A stretch of 8,692 nucleotides of DNA, from positions 1 to 8,692 of the forward strand of contig JAZNZJ010000003.1 of assembly GCA_045594885.1 (NCBI GenBank). The letters run 5' to 3'. The position numbers were made by a program, and so were the translations under genes. This DNA is from Fimenecus sp045594885. Lineage in GTDB: Bacteria; Bacillota; Clostridia; Oscillospirales; Acutalibacteraceae. Below the pieces are notes generated by a model, which saw only the letters and a program-made list of their open reading frames with translations, did no database searches and had not been told where the DNA came from. This document shows positions 1 to 6,010 of this stretch, piece by piece (within the stretch, counting starts at the first letter, position 1; the number at the start of each line of letters is the position of its first letter).

Positions 1-115
1 TTTTTGCCTCGGTTGTAACAGCACCGTAAGCGATTACCTGAAAACGATTTGCGGTATAGTCAATTACTCCCCAACCCACTATTGCGTAGCCCGGGTCGAT
101 GCCTAAAATTATCAT
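1..115 (-). CDS. ruvC: Crossover junction endodeoxyribonuclease RuvC, N-terminal part (cut by window edge)
   Basis: RuvC is the Holliday-junction resolvase that cuts recombination intermediates brought to it by RuvAB. Only the first 38 codons lie in the window. The protein begins MIILGIDPGYAIVGWGVID, the RNase-H-like first strand of RuvC, in which the Asp of GIDPG (residue 7) is the first catalytic metal-binding acidic residue of the family. The ATG at 113-115 is chosen because GAGGT (124-128) sits 8 bases upstream. A second ATG at 118-120 opens only a two-codon frame (ATG CTA TGA) that overlaps the true start. A good promoter lies at 145-173, so ruvC starts its own unit, probably continuing into ruvA/ruvB outside the window. 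Identity is strong despite the short length, because the motif and start context both fit. Confidence 0.93.
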   Translation of the reverse strand, partial: MIILGIDPGYAIVGWGVIDYTANRFQVIAYGAVTTEAK

Positions 116-144
116 AGCATACTACCTCATTGTATAATCGACTA

Positions 145-173
145 ATTATAACACATTACATTATAAATGGCAA
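145..173 (-). promoter_or_regulatory. Sigma-A-type promoter of ruvC
   Basis: Read on the minus strand, TTGCCA (168-173) is followed by a 17-base spacer and a perfect TATAAT (145-150). A TG one base before the -10 makes it an extended -10 promoter. Transcription would start near 138, leaving a short leader that holds the ruvC ribosome binding site. The -35 lies directly beside the terminator of the preceding unit (175-199), so one unit ends and the next begins within about 50 bases. Confidence 0.75.
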
Positions 174-174
174 G

Positions 175-199
175 AAAAAAGGGACTAAAATAGTCCCTT
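175..199 (-). terminator. Rho-independent terminator ending the minus-strand der unit
   Basis: The arms AAGGGACTA (179-187) and TAGTCCCTT (191-199) form a perfect 9-bp stem with a 3-base loop. On the minus strand the stem is followed at once by six T (175-180); on the plus strand there is no T tract. It therefore stops transcription arriving from der. It lies about 350 bases beyond the der stop codon, with repeat elements in between. Confidence 0.8.
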
Positions 200-300
200 A
201 AAATCAAAAGTTTTCAAGTTGTTAACATTTGTAAATTTGTTCTTTTGATATAGTCGAAAACATATAGACAAATTGGGGTTTGTAGAGTTGTTTTATATGA

Positions 301-401
301 CACCTCATCCACCGCAAGCGGTCCCCCTTCCCCTCAAGGGGAAGGCAAAATCAAGGCTTCTCCTCAAGGAGAAGCTGTCAGCGAAGCTGACTGATGAGGT
401 G
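301..401. repeat. MITE-like palindromic interspersed repeat, 101 bp, four internal hairpins
   Basis: The element is bounded by perfect 9-bp terminal inverted repeats, CACCTCATC (301-309) and GATGAGGTG (393-401). Inside are four successive perfect hairpins: ACCGC/GCGGT (311-322), CCTTCCCC/GGGGAAGG (326-345), GCTTCTCCT/AGGAGAAGC (356-375) and GTCAGC/GCTGAC (377-391). It encodes nothing. I recall very similar sequences scattered through gut Ruminococcaceae genomes; this is memory, not a search. No clear target-site duplication is visible: the left flank ends in ATGA and the right begins CAAA. It could be a non-autonomous transposon remnant or a REP-like structured-RNA repeat. Confidence 0.75.
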
Positions 402-412
402 CAAAGAATTCG

Positions 413-428
413 ACAAATTCAAATTTGT
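413..428. repeat. Short AT-rich inverted repeat beside the MITE-like element
   Basis: ACAAATT (413-419) and AATTTGT (422-428) form a 7-bp palindrome with a 2-base loop. The octamer GACAAATT occurs here (412-419) and again on the other side of the MITE-like element (267-274). This might mark a larger unit or an old insertion boundary, but in AT-rich DNA chance is a fair alternative. Confidence 0.35.
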
Positions 429-444
429 TGGGGCAAAAAGTAAC

Positions 445-464
445 GGCGGGGTCAAGACCCCGCC
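445..464. repeat. GC-rich palindrome, likely interspersed repeat
   Basis: GGCGGGGTC (445-453) and GACCCCGCC (456-464) form a perfect 9-bp stem around AA. The base composition stands out sharply from the AT-rich surroundings. On the minus strand the stem is followed by GTTACTTTTT, so it might also weakly stop transcription from der, but the T run is displaced. A relative with the same 7-bp GGCGGGG arms occurs at 4105-4124, which suggests a small repeat family. Confidence 0.55.
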
Positions 465-487
465 CTACCATATTGTATTTTATTAAA

Positions 488-510
488 ATTCTTCACTGCG
501 TTCAGAATGA
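488..510. repeat. Short imperfect palindrome of the CATTCTGA...GAAGAAT type
   Basis: On the minus strand this reads TCATTCTGAACGCAGTGAAG followed by AAT, with ATTCT/AGAAT arms. From memory, this closely resembles a widespread bacterial interspersed repeat (CATTCTGAGCG...GAAGAATC type). It lies 41 bases downstream of the der stop codon and is non-coding. Confidence 0.45.
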
Positions 511-532
511 CAGTGCAAGTGTGTAAGCCTAC

Positions 533-546
533 CACTACGCACTACG
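533..546. repeat. Two tandem copies of a 7-bp unit (CACTACG)
   Basis: CACTACG at 533-539 is repeated exactly at 540-546, immediately beyond the der stop codon. It is a short tandem duplication next to the other repeats, and two copies only are present. Confidence 0.45.
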
Positions 547-548
547 AA

Positions 549-1880
549 TTATTTTTTGTTATTCTTATCTCTTTCACGCACCACAAATCTTGTTGGTGTG
601 CCTTCGAGCCCGAAAACTTCACGAATTTGGTTATCAATATATCTTTGATAACTATAATGGAACAAATCCTTATTATTCACAAAACAAACAAATGTTGGTG
701 GTCGGGTTGAAGCCTGTGTCATATAATAAATCTTAAGACGTTTGCCCTTATCTGACGGTGGCTGAACACGAGCCGTTGCGTTTGCAAGTACATCGTTGAG
801 CTTACCGGTTGAAATACGCATCGCATTCTGTTCATCAACGAATTTAATCAGTTCAAAAAGTCGGTCAAGTCTTTGACCTGTTTTTGCGGAGATGAAAATA
901 ATGGGTGCATAGCTCATAAATGAAAAATCAACCATAAGCTTTTTGCGGTATTTATCCATTGTTGTTCCGTCTTTTTCAACTAAATCCCATTTATTTACTG
1001 CTATAATACAAGCCTTGCCGAGTTCGTGAGCAATACCCGCAACCTTTGAATCCTGCTCTGTAAAGCCCTCTGCCGCATCAATCATAATAACACACACATC
1101 GGCACGTTCAACTGCCATTCGGGCACGAATTACAGAGTATTTTTCAATTTGGTCTTCGACCTTACTCTTACGGCGAAGACCCGCAGTATCAATAAACATA
1201 AATGAGCCGTGTTCATTGTCAATATATGTGTCAGTTGCGTCACGGGTTGTACCCGCAATATTAGAAACGATTACTCGCTCTTCACCTGCAATTTTATTGA
1301 TGAGTGAAGATTTACCCGCATTGGGCTTACCGATAACGGCAACCTTTACGGTTTCGTTTTCATCCTCTGTTTCAGCATCTTCGGGCAAGTATTCCAAGAC
1401 TTTATCAAGCAAGTCACCTGTACCGTGACCGTGAGCCGCAGACACTTGAATCGGGTCGCCAAGTCCTAAATTATAGAATTCATAGAATTCTGCAGGCGGT
1501 GCACCCAATGAGTCGGACTTATTAACACATAGAATAATGGGTTTATTGCTCTTAATAAGCATTGTTGCAACTTCTTCATCAGTTGCCACAACACCCGTAC
1601 GAATATCAGTTACAAAGATAATCACATCTGCACTGTCAATGGCAAGTTGTGCCTGACGACGCATTTGTGAAAGAATAATATCGTCTGAATAAGGCTCAAT
1701 ACCGCCTGTATCAATAAGCAACATTTCGTGACCGAGCCACTCGCAGTCACCGTAAATACGGTCACGGGTTACACCCGGTGTATCATCAACAATTGAAAGT
1801 CTTTTACCTATCAACTTATTAAAAAGTGTACTTTTACCAACATTTGGGCGACCTACAATCGCCACTACGGGTTTTGCCAT
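549..1880 (-). CDS. der: Ribosome-assembly GTPase Der (EngA)
   Basis: Der is an essential GTPase with two tandem G domains that acts in maturation of the 50S ribosomal subunit. At 443 residues it is the usual length. The first G domain shows GRPNVGKS (10-17), a DTPG segment with the switch I Thr near 38, DTGG (57-60) and NKSD (120-123). The second shows GKPNAGKS (184-191), DTAG (231-234) and NKWD (296-299). A KH-like domain from about 350 to the end carries the typical KIYYMTQ and PPTFVCFVN stretches and a basic tail. The start ATG (1878-1880) overlaps the last base of the upstream DUF512 stop codon (TAATG). It has the ribosome binding site GGGGGTG (1886-1892) five bases ahead, so translation of the pair is probably coupled. 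No promoter was seen between the two genes. All G motifs are intact. Confidence 0.98.
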   Translation of the reverse strand: MAKPVVAIVGRPNVGKSTLFNKLIGKRLSIVDDTPGVTRDRIYGDCEWLGHEMLLIDTGGIEPYSDDIILSQMRRQAQLAIDSADVIIFVTDIRTGVVATDEEVATMLIKSNKPIILCVNKSDSLGAPPAEFYEFYNLGLGDPIQVSAAHGHGTGDLLDKVLEYLPEDAETEDENETVKVAVIGKPNAGKSSLINKIAGEERVIVSNIAGTTRDATDTYIDNEHGSFMFIDTAGLRRKSKVEDQIEKYSVIRARMAVERADVCVIMIDAAEGFTEQDSKVAGIAHELGKACIIAVNKWDLVEKDGTTMDKYRKKLMVDFSFMSYAPIIFISAKTGQRLDRLFELIKFVDEQNAMRISTGKLNDVLANATARVQPPSDKGKRLKIYYMTQASTRPPTFVCFVNNKDLFHYSYQRYIDNQIREVFGLEGTPTRFVVRERDKNNKK

Positions 1881-3193
1881 TATTTCACCCCCAAAATATC
1901 TCTTAAAAGTTGACCGCCGTCACCTTTGGTCAAAATAATTTTCGTATTTAATGAGTTTTCTAATTCCTCAACAGTCATATCGTCAAGGAATTTATTTTTA
2001 TTCTCGGTATGGTTTGTATAATCACTAATCATTGAGCTTGGCAACAGTAAATATTCGCCCAAATCAACATCTTTGAGTTGCTTGTACAAGTCAACACCTG
2101 TAATTAAACCTGAAACTGTTATAGTTTCACCGAAAAAATTATTGATTATTTTCTGTACTTTAATTTCAATACCGTATTTTTCTTCTGCCTTTTTACAAAG
2201 CTCACATAAATACGGGTAAAAATCAACTCCCGTTGCAAGAGTTACTTTTTTATTGATTGATTTTTCGTTCAAATATTCAAGTTCATCAAGAAAATCGTCA
2301 CAGAATGAACGAACCAAGCCCACACCATTATCAAGTTGCGGATAATCATCATAATAATCGGCAGAAGGCAACTCACGTTCTGCCTTAATAAAGAATTCGT
2401 CGGCGGGATACACAAGTCCCGTACCGAATTCATTACGGAATTTTGCAGAGTATTCTTCGATAATATCAATTACTCCCCCTGCTGTTTGCTTGTTATAGGG
2501 TTCAAGCTTTTCAAGCCCGTCACGGAATTTTGTAAGCCCTACGGGAACTGCCGCAATACTCTGCACTGCGGGATAAAGCGAGGATAATTCTTCGATACTG
2601 CGTCGAAGTTCAGCACCGTCATTTATTTCGGGACAAAGTACAAGTTGAGTATTCATCTGTATTCCCGCATCGGCTAATCGCTTAATTATTTTAAGACTTT
2701 CGCCTGCATTTTTATTTTTCATCATTTGAACACGAAGTTCAGGATTCATTGTATGAACAGAAATATTAACGGGACTTATATGCATATCAATTATGCGTTG
2801 TATTTCGTGCTCAGAAATATTGGTGAGTGTAATATAATTACCGAAAAGAAATGAAAGACGACTGTCATCATCCTTAAAATAAAGACTTTTACGAAGTCCT
2901 TGGGGCAACTGGTCAATAAAGCAGAAAATACATTTATTCTTGCAATGCTGTTGCTTGTCCATCAAATAAGTGGAAAACTCAAGGCCGCAATCGGCATTTT
3001 GAATTTTTACCACCTTATATTTCCCATCGGTACATTTAAAAGTTAGGGTGGGATTTTGTTCTGCCATATAAAAATCATAGTCAAGAACATCCATTATTTC
3101 ATTGCCATTGATTTTAAGCAACTCGTCCCCCGCTTTAATGCCTTTGGCATCACAAAGAGAATTTTTCTTAACACTGCTAATTTTTACTGACAA
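1880..3193 (-). CDS. DUF512 family protein: PDZ-like domain plus radical-SAM-type cysteine motif
   Basis: The precise function is not known. The N-terminus (about residues 1-65) is a PDZ-like domain with the segment GIKAGDELLKINGNEIMDVL. A CxxxCxxC cluster follows (C84, C88, C91 in CKNKCIFCFIDQLP), the spacing used by radical SAM enzymes to hold a 4Fe-4S cluster. The central barrel-like part and the C-terminal DUF512 region complete a protein of about 437 residues, normal for the family. The family is described as a putative Fe-S oxidoreductase. First possible start: GTG at 3202. I prefer TTG at 3193 because AGGTGAT (3198-3204) lies 4 bases before it and the protein then begins MSVKISSV, as in relatives, whereas the GTG would sit inside that ribosome binding site. 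It ends in a one-base overlap with der. No own promoter was seen, so it probably depends on read-through from rpmF. Confidence 0.88.
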   Translation of the reverse strand: MSVKISSVKKNSLCDAKGIKAGDELLKINGNEIMDVLDYDFYMAEQNPTLTFKCTDGKYKVVKIQNADCGLEFSTYLMDKQQHCKNKCIFCFIDQLPQGLRKSLYFKDDDSRLSFLFGNYITLTNISEHEIQRIIDMHISPVNISVHTMNPELRVQMMKNKNAGESLKIIKRLADAGIQMNTQLVLCPEINDGAELRRSIEELSSLYPAVQSIAAVPVGLTKFRDGLEKLEPYNKQTAGGVIDIIEEYSAKFRNEFGTGLVYPADEFFIKAERELPSADYYDDYPQLDNGVGLVRSFCDDFLDELEYLNEKSINKKVTLATGVDFYPYLCELCKKAEEKYGIEIKVQKIINNFFGETITVSGLITGVDLYKQLKDVDLGEYLLLPSSMISDYTNHTENKNKFLDDMTVEELENSLNTKIILTKGDGGQLLRDILGVK

Positions 3194-3197
3194 AATA

Positions 3198-3208
3198 ATC
3201 ACCTACCT
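3198..3208 (-). promoter_or_regulatory. Ribosome binding site that decides the DUF512 start
   Basis: On the minus strand the site reads AGGTAGGTGAT, of which AGGTGAT matches the Shine-Dalgarno consensus. Its distance suits TTG at 3193. The upstream GTG at 3200-3202 lies within the site, and an in-frame TAG precedes that GTG, so no longer protein is possible. Confidence 0.6.
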
Positions 3209-3224
3209 AATTTCGAGCAAGACT

Positions 3225-3256
3225 AAAAGGCGGAGAGAAATCGTTCTTTCCGCCTT
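3225..3256 (-). terminator. Imperfect terminator or attenuator between rpmF and DUF512
   Basis: The arms at 3227-3239 and 3244-3256 pair over 13 positions with a 4-base loop. On the minus strand there is one A/C mismatch in mid-stem. The run following the stem is only TTTT before AGTC. Such a weak tract suggests partial termination, giving abundant yceD-rpmF message and less read-through into DUF512-der, which start about 30 bases later with no visible promoter of their own. Confidence 0.55.
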
Positions 3257-3284
3257 CTTAAATCAAAAGATAATTCTAAAGGAA

Positions 3285-3473
3285 TTAAGCCTCTTCTTTA
3301 AGAGCAACAACCTGTCTTCCCTTATACTGTCCGCATTCACCGCAAACTCTGTGAGGTCTCTTGTACTGGCCACAGTTAGGGCACTTTACAAGCTCAGGAG
3401 CTGTCATCTTCCAAACGTTTGAACGTCTTTTATCTCTTCTTGTTTTTGAAACTCTTCTCTTAGGTACTGCCAT
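3285..3473 (-). CDS. rpmF: 50S ribosomal protein L32, zinc-binding form
   Basis: L32 is a small component of the large ribosomal subunit. The 62-residue protein begins MAVPKRRVSKTRRDKRRSN, the family signature, and is strongly basic at the N-terminus. Four cysteines in two CxxC pairs (C31, C34, C44, C47) form the zinc ribbon of the 'C+' type; in many bacteria a cysteine-free paralogue replaces this form under zinc limitation. The ATG at 3471-3473 is chosen because GGGAGG (3482-3487) lies 8 bases ahead. The in-frame GTG at 3482 overlaps that site and would add three residues before the conserved MAVPK. It lies 38 bases downstream of yceD and shares its promoter, the common bacterial yceD-rpmF order. 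No plsX follows here, unlike in many genomes. Confidence 0.98.
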   Translation of the reverse strand: MAVPKRRVSKTRRDKRRSNVWKMTAPELVKCPNCGQYKRPHRVCGECGQYKGRQVVALKEEA

Positions 3474-3511
3474 GTGGGGCACCTCCCTTTAATATTTTAA
3501 ATAATAATTAA

Positions 3512-4006
3512 CTAATCTTCAAGCAACGTGAGTAACGCTGCCATTCGTGGGTCAACATCTTTTTTGCAATCGCAAGGACCAAAATTAAGATTTTTACCAC
3601 ATTTGGAACAAAGTCCTTTACACTCTTCATCACACAAAAATCTTAACGGCAATGAAAAGATTATGTCTTCACAAACAAGTGAAGCTAAATCGAGCACCGA
3701 ATTCTCAACAACGATATAATCGTCATTATCTTCGTTAATGAGGTTATTAGCAAGTAAATGCTCAAATTCTACCTGAAAGTCTTTCTTGAAGCCCTCGGCA
3801 CATCGACTGCAAACCACGGTTGCTGAAAACTTAGCCCTACCTGACAACGACACAATTCCCGTGTTATTCTCGATTTTACCACTAACCGCAATACCCGGTG
3901 CGTCAAGTGAAATATCATCAGAAAGGGTGTATTCTGGTTCAAAGCAGAAATCGAATTCCTTTTTTGAGCCTTCAAGATTAAAAATCTGTTCAAGTTGAAT
4001 ATTCAT
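3512..4006 (-). CDS. yceD: YceD/DUF177 family metal-binding protein
   Basis: This protein is almost always encoded directly before rpmF. A role in rRNA or large-subunit maturation has been proposed for the family, but the biochemical activity is unclear. The protein has 164 residues. It carries a CxxC pair (C66, C69 in VCSRC) and a C-terminal cysteine-rich block, C125, C129, C133, C136, C145 and C147, in LCDEECKGLCSKCGKNLNFG followed by PCDC. This is the standard Bacillota pattern, probably zinc-binding. It ends with the family's DPRMAALLTLLED motif. The ATG at 4004-4006 is chosen because GAGGA (4014-4018) lies 7 bases upstream. The frame stays open to 4126, but that extension would run back through the promoter at 4035-4063. 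The next gene is rpmF, 38 bases on. Confidence 0.95.
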   Translation of the reverse strand: MNIQLEQIFNLEGSKKEFDFCFEPEYTLSDDISLDAPGIAVSGKIENNTGIVSLSGRAKFSATVVCSRCAEGFKKDFQVEFEHLLANNLINEDNDDYIVVENSVLDLASLVCEDIIFSLPLRFLCDEECKGLCSKCGKNLNFGPCDCKKDVDPRMAALLTLLED

Positions 4007-4034
4007 AAAACATTCCTCATTACATGCGTAGAAT

Positions 4035-4063
4035 ATTATATAGTTTATTTTCGTTTTTGTCAA
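4035..4063 (-). promoter_or_regulatory. Fully consensus sigma-A promoter of yceD-rpmF
   Basis: On the minus strand a perfect TTGACA (4058-4063) and a perfect TATAAT (4035-4040) are separated by exactly 17 bases. Transcription should start near 4028, giving a leader of about 22 bases with the ribosome binding site GAGGA. A match at all 12 positions with optimal spacing predicts strong constitutive expression, as expected for a ribosomal-protein unit. Confidence 0.88.
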
Positions 4064-4100
4064 CAAAAATTTACAAATATTTTTATACAAATTCACATAA

Positions 4101-4124
4101 AATTGGCGGGGCATTAACCCCGCC
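4101..4124 (-). terminator. Probable terminator after the P-loop gene; may be a repeat copy
   Basis: GGCGGGG (4105-4111) and CCCCGCC (4118-4124) form a perfect 7-bp stem with a 6-base loop. On the minus strand it is followed by AATTTTATG, a short T run. It lies 22 bases beyond the stop of the P-loop gene and just before the yceD promoter. Its arms match those of the palindrome at 445-464. On the plus strand a run of seven T begins after a 6-base gap, but no plus-strand gene precedes it. Confidence 0.55.
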
Positions 4125-4145
4125 ACACCGTTTTTTTACTAACGA

Positions 4146-4574
4146 TTAGTTAATTTTTTCGCAGTATTCAAACATTTCTTTTGGAAGTTCCTCAAGGTCT
4201 GATGAAATTGTGAAAGTGAACTTTGTATCAGAAATCTGTGAAAGAGCATCAACTTTCTTAAGGAAAGCTGCAAGAGCCTCACCTGTTCTGTCTGTATCTT
4301 CTGCAATTCTGTAAGTTGCATCAACAAAGATATCAGTAATATCATGGTCACCTGCACAGATACCGCTCAAGAAACCGTAAAATGCATCATAACCTGCAAT
4401 TGAGAAAACGTCAGTAGCAACAAGTCTTGCACGATAGTTTACATCGTATGTAAGCTTTGTTTCTTTCTCAACGCATACAACGTTACCACTTGATACATGA
4501 ACCGCATCGTTAACGTGGTTAACGAGTACCTTTGTTTTTCCTGTTCCTTTTTTACCGATAATAAGAGAAATCAT
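4146..4574 (-). CDS. Small conserved P-loop NTPase of unknown function
   Basis: I recognise the type but not a function. Clostridial relatives, as I recall them, are labelled only ATP-binding protein or, without good support, 'twitching motility protein PilT'. The 142-residue protein starts almost directly with strand 1 and a Walker A motif, GKKGTGKT (7-14). A likely Walker B is ITDIFVDAT (79-87, Asp 85). The region between holds a conserved-looking GYDAFYGFLSGICAGDHDIT. No other domain, membrane segment or signal is visible, so this is a minimal NTPase fold. PilT-specific boxes are absent, so pilus retraction is unlikely. The ATG at 4572-4574 is chosen for its AGGAGGAG site (4580-4587, spacing 5); the frame continues upstream only from TTG through that site. 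It lies 61 bases after pgi with no clear promoter between, so the two are probably co-transcribed. Confidence 0.9.
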   Translation of the reverse strand: MISLIIGKKGTGKTKVLVNHVNDAVHVSSGNVVCVEKETKLTYDVNYRARLVATDVFSIAGYDAFYGFLSGICAGDHDITDIFVDATYRIAEDTDRTGEALAAFLKKVDALSQISDTKFTFTISSDLEELPKEMFEYCEKIN

Positions 4575-4600
4575 ATTATCTCCTCCTATATATTTATTAT

Positions 4601-4616
4601 CCACCAACAAAGGTGG
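4601..4616 (-). other. Small intercistronic hairpin between pgi and the P-loop gene
   Basis: CCACC (4601-4605) and GGTGG (4612-4616) form a 5-bp stem with a 6-base loop in the 61-base gap. There is no T tract, so it is not a terminator. It might protect or separate the two messages, or be incidental. Confidence 0.35.
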
Positions 4617-4635
4617 TCATTTCCCTTAATGATTA

Positions 4636-5973
4636 TTAGTTAAGTCTTGCTAAAAGTTCTGCTGCCTGAGCCTCATAACCTGGTTTACCGAGCAATGCAA
4701 ACATATTCTTTTTATAGCTTTCAACACCCGGCTGATTGAATGGGTTAACACCGAGAATGTAACCTGAAATTGCACAAGCTTTTTCAAAGAAATAAACGAG
4801 ATAGCCGAATTCATATTCGCTCATTTCGGGGATTTCAATGCAAACATTTGGCACACCGCCGTCAACATGAGCAAGTAAAGTACCCTGATATGCCTTACGG
4901 TTAACAAAGTCCATTGTCTTACCTGCAAGGAAATTAAGACCGTCAGCATTAACTTCGTCTTCTTTGATTACAACTTCACGCTTTGGCTTTGAGAACATAA
5001 CAGATGTTTCAAAAAGCATTCTCACGCCATCTTGAATATACTGACCCATTGAGTGAAGGTCTGTTGAACAGATTACGCTTGATGGGAATATACCCTTACC
5101 GTCTTTGCCTTCGCTTTCGCCATAAAGCTGTTTGAACCATTCATTCATCATTGTGAAATCTGGCTCATAAGCAACCATAAGTTCAACTGCTTTACCCTTA
5201 CCTAAAAGGATATTGCGGATTGCCGCATATTTATAGCAATCATTGTTTTCAATGTCGCACACACTATATGCTTCACGTGCATCGGCTGCACCCTGCATCA
5301 TTTTATCAATATCAATTCCTGCAACCGCAATAGGAAGAAGACCAACCGCAGTAAGAACTGAATATCTGCCGCCAACATCATCGGGCACTACAAATGTTTC
5401 GTAACCTGCTTTGTCAGAAAACTCTTTAAGAGTTCCTTTTGCTTTATCGGTTGTAACATAAATTCTCTTTGATGCTTCTTCTTCACCGTATTTTTCAATA
5501 AGAAGCTCACGGAAAATACGGAACGCAATCGCAGGTTCAGTAGTTGTACCTGATTTTGAAATAACATTGATTGAAAAATCAACATCTTTTACCATTTCAA
5601 CAAGCTCACTAAGTGAATTACCGCTTATGGAATTACCGCTGAAATAGATATTTGGTGTATCTTTTGAAATAAGGTTATAGTTTTGAGAAGTACAGAATTC
5701 AATAGCAGCACGTGCACCGAGATAACTACCGCCGATACCGATTACTACAAGAGCCTTTGAATCACTCTTGATTTTATCTGCTGCCTTTTTAATTCTTTCA
5801 AATTCTTCTTTATCATAATTAACGGGAAGGTCAACCCAACCTAAAAAGTCAGCACCCTCGCCACTTTTGTCAACGATTTTTTGATGAGCATCTGCAACGG
5901 CGGGAGCCATAGCACTGAGTTCATCTTCTGAAATAAAATTCTTAACATATTTATCGTTAAGTTTCAACGCCAT
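4636..5973 (-). CDS. pgi: Glucose-6-phosphate isomerase
   Basis: Pgi interconverts glucose 6-phosphate and fructose 6-phosphate in the cytoplasm, linking glycolysis, gluconeogenesis and sugar-nucleotide supply. At 445 residues it is the short Bacillus-type form. Visible signatures are the sugar-phosphate binding region IGIGGSYLGARAA (78-90), VISKSGTTTEP (137-147), the family pattern DDVGGRYSVLTAVGLLP (198-214) with the Arg of GGRYS, and the C-terminal pattern ending in FNQPGVESYKK. By family alignment, E286 (in YGESEGK), H307 (in TDLHSMGQ) and K421 are the expected catalytic residues; all are present. The ATG at 5971-5973 has GAGGA (5984-5988) ten bases upstream, slightly long spacing. A promoter lies at 6011-6039, so it need not depend on dacA. 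Nothing is damaged. Confidence 0.98.
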   Translation of the reverse strand: MALKLNDKYVKNFISEDELSAMAPAVADAHQKIVDKSGEGADFLGWVDLPVNYDKEEFERIKKAADKIKSDSKALVVIGIGGSYLGARAAIEFCTSQNYNLISKDTPNIYFSGNSISGNSLSELVEMVKDVDFSINVISKSGTTTEPAIAFRIFRELLIEKYGEEEASKRIYVTTDKAKGTLKEFSDKAGYETFVVPDDVGGRYSVLTAVGLLPIAVAGIDIDKMMQGAADAREAYSVCDIENNDCYKYAAIRNILLGKGKAVELMVAYEPDFTMMNEWFKQLYGESEGKDGKGIFPSSVICSTDLHSMGQYIQDGVRMLFETSVMFSKPKREVVIKEDEVNADGLNFLAGKTMDFVNRKAYQGTLLAHVDGGVPNVCIEIPEMSEYEFGYLVYFFEKACAISGYILGVNPFNQPGVESYKKNMFALLGKPGYEAQAAELLARLN

Positions 5974-6010
5974 TTTGTATTAGTCCTCGCTTTGTATATT
6001 GGTTTTTACT

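Noticed and set aside
301..464. CRISPR array or riboswitch
   Set aside because: The repeats are different palindromes without regular spacers, and they lie downstream of der rather than in a leader of a regulated gene. No cas genes are present.
507..710. 67-codon plus-strand open frame over the der 3' end
   Set aside because: It is antisense to the Der KH domain and begins inside a repeat. It has no start signals.
3102..3422. 106-codon plus-strand open frame
   Set aside because: It runs antisense through DUF512, the terminator and rpmF, all of which are supported by motifs and start signals.
4007..4126. Longer N-terminus for yceD
   Set aside because: The extension starts at GTG, crosses the consensus promoter and lacks a ribosome binding site. 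The family start MNIQLEQIF at 4006 has one.
4575..4610. Longer N-terminus for the P-loop gene
   Set aside because: It would begin at TTG and translate through the AGGAGGAG site that serves the ATG at 4574.
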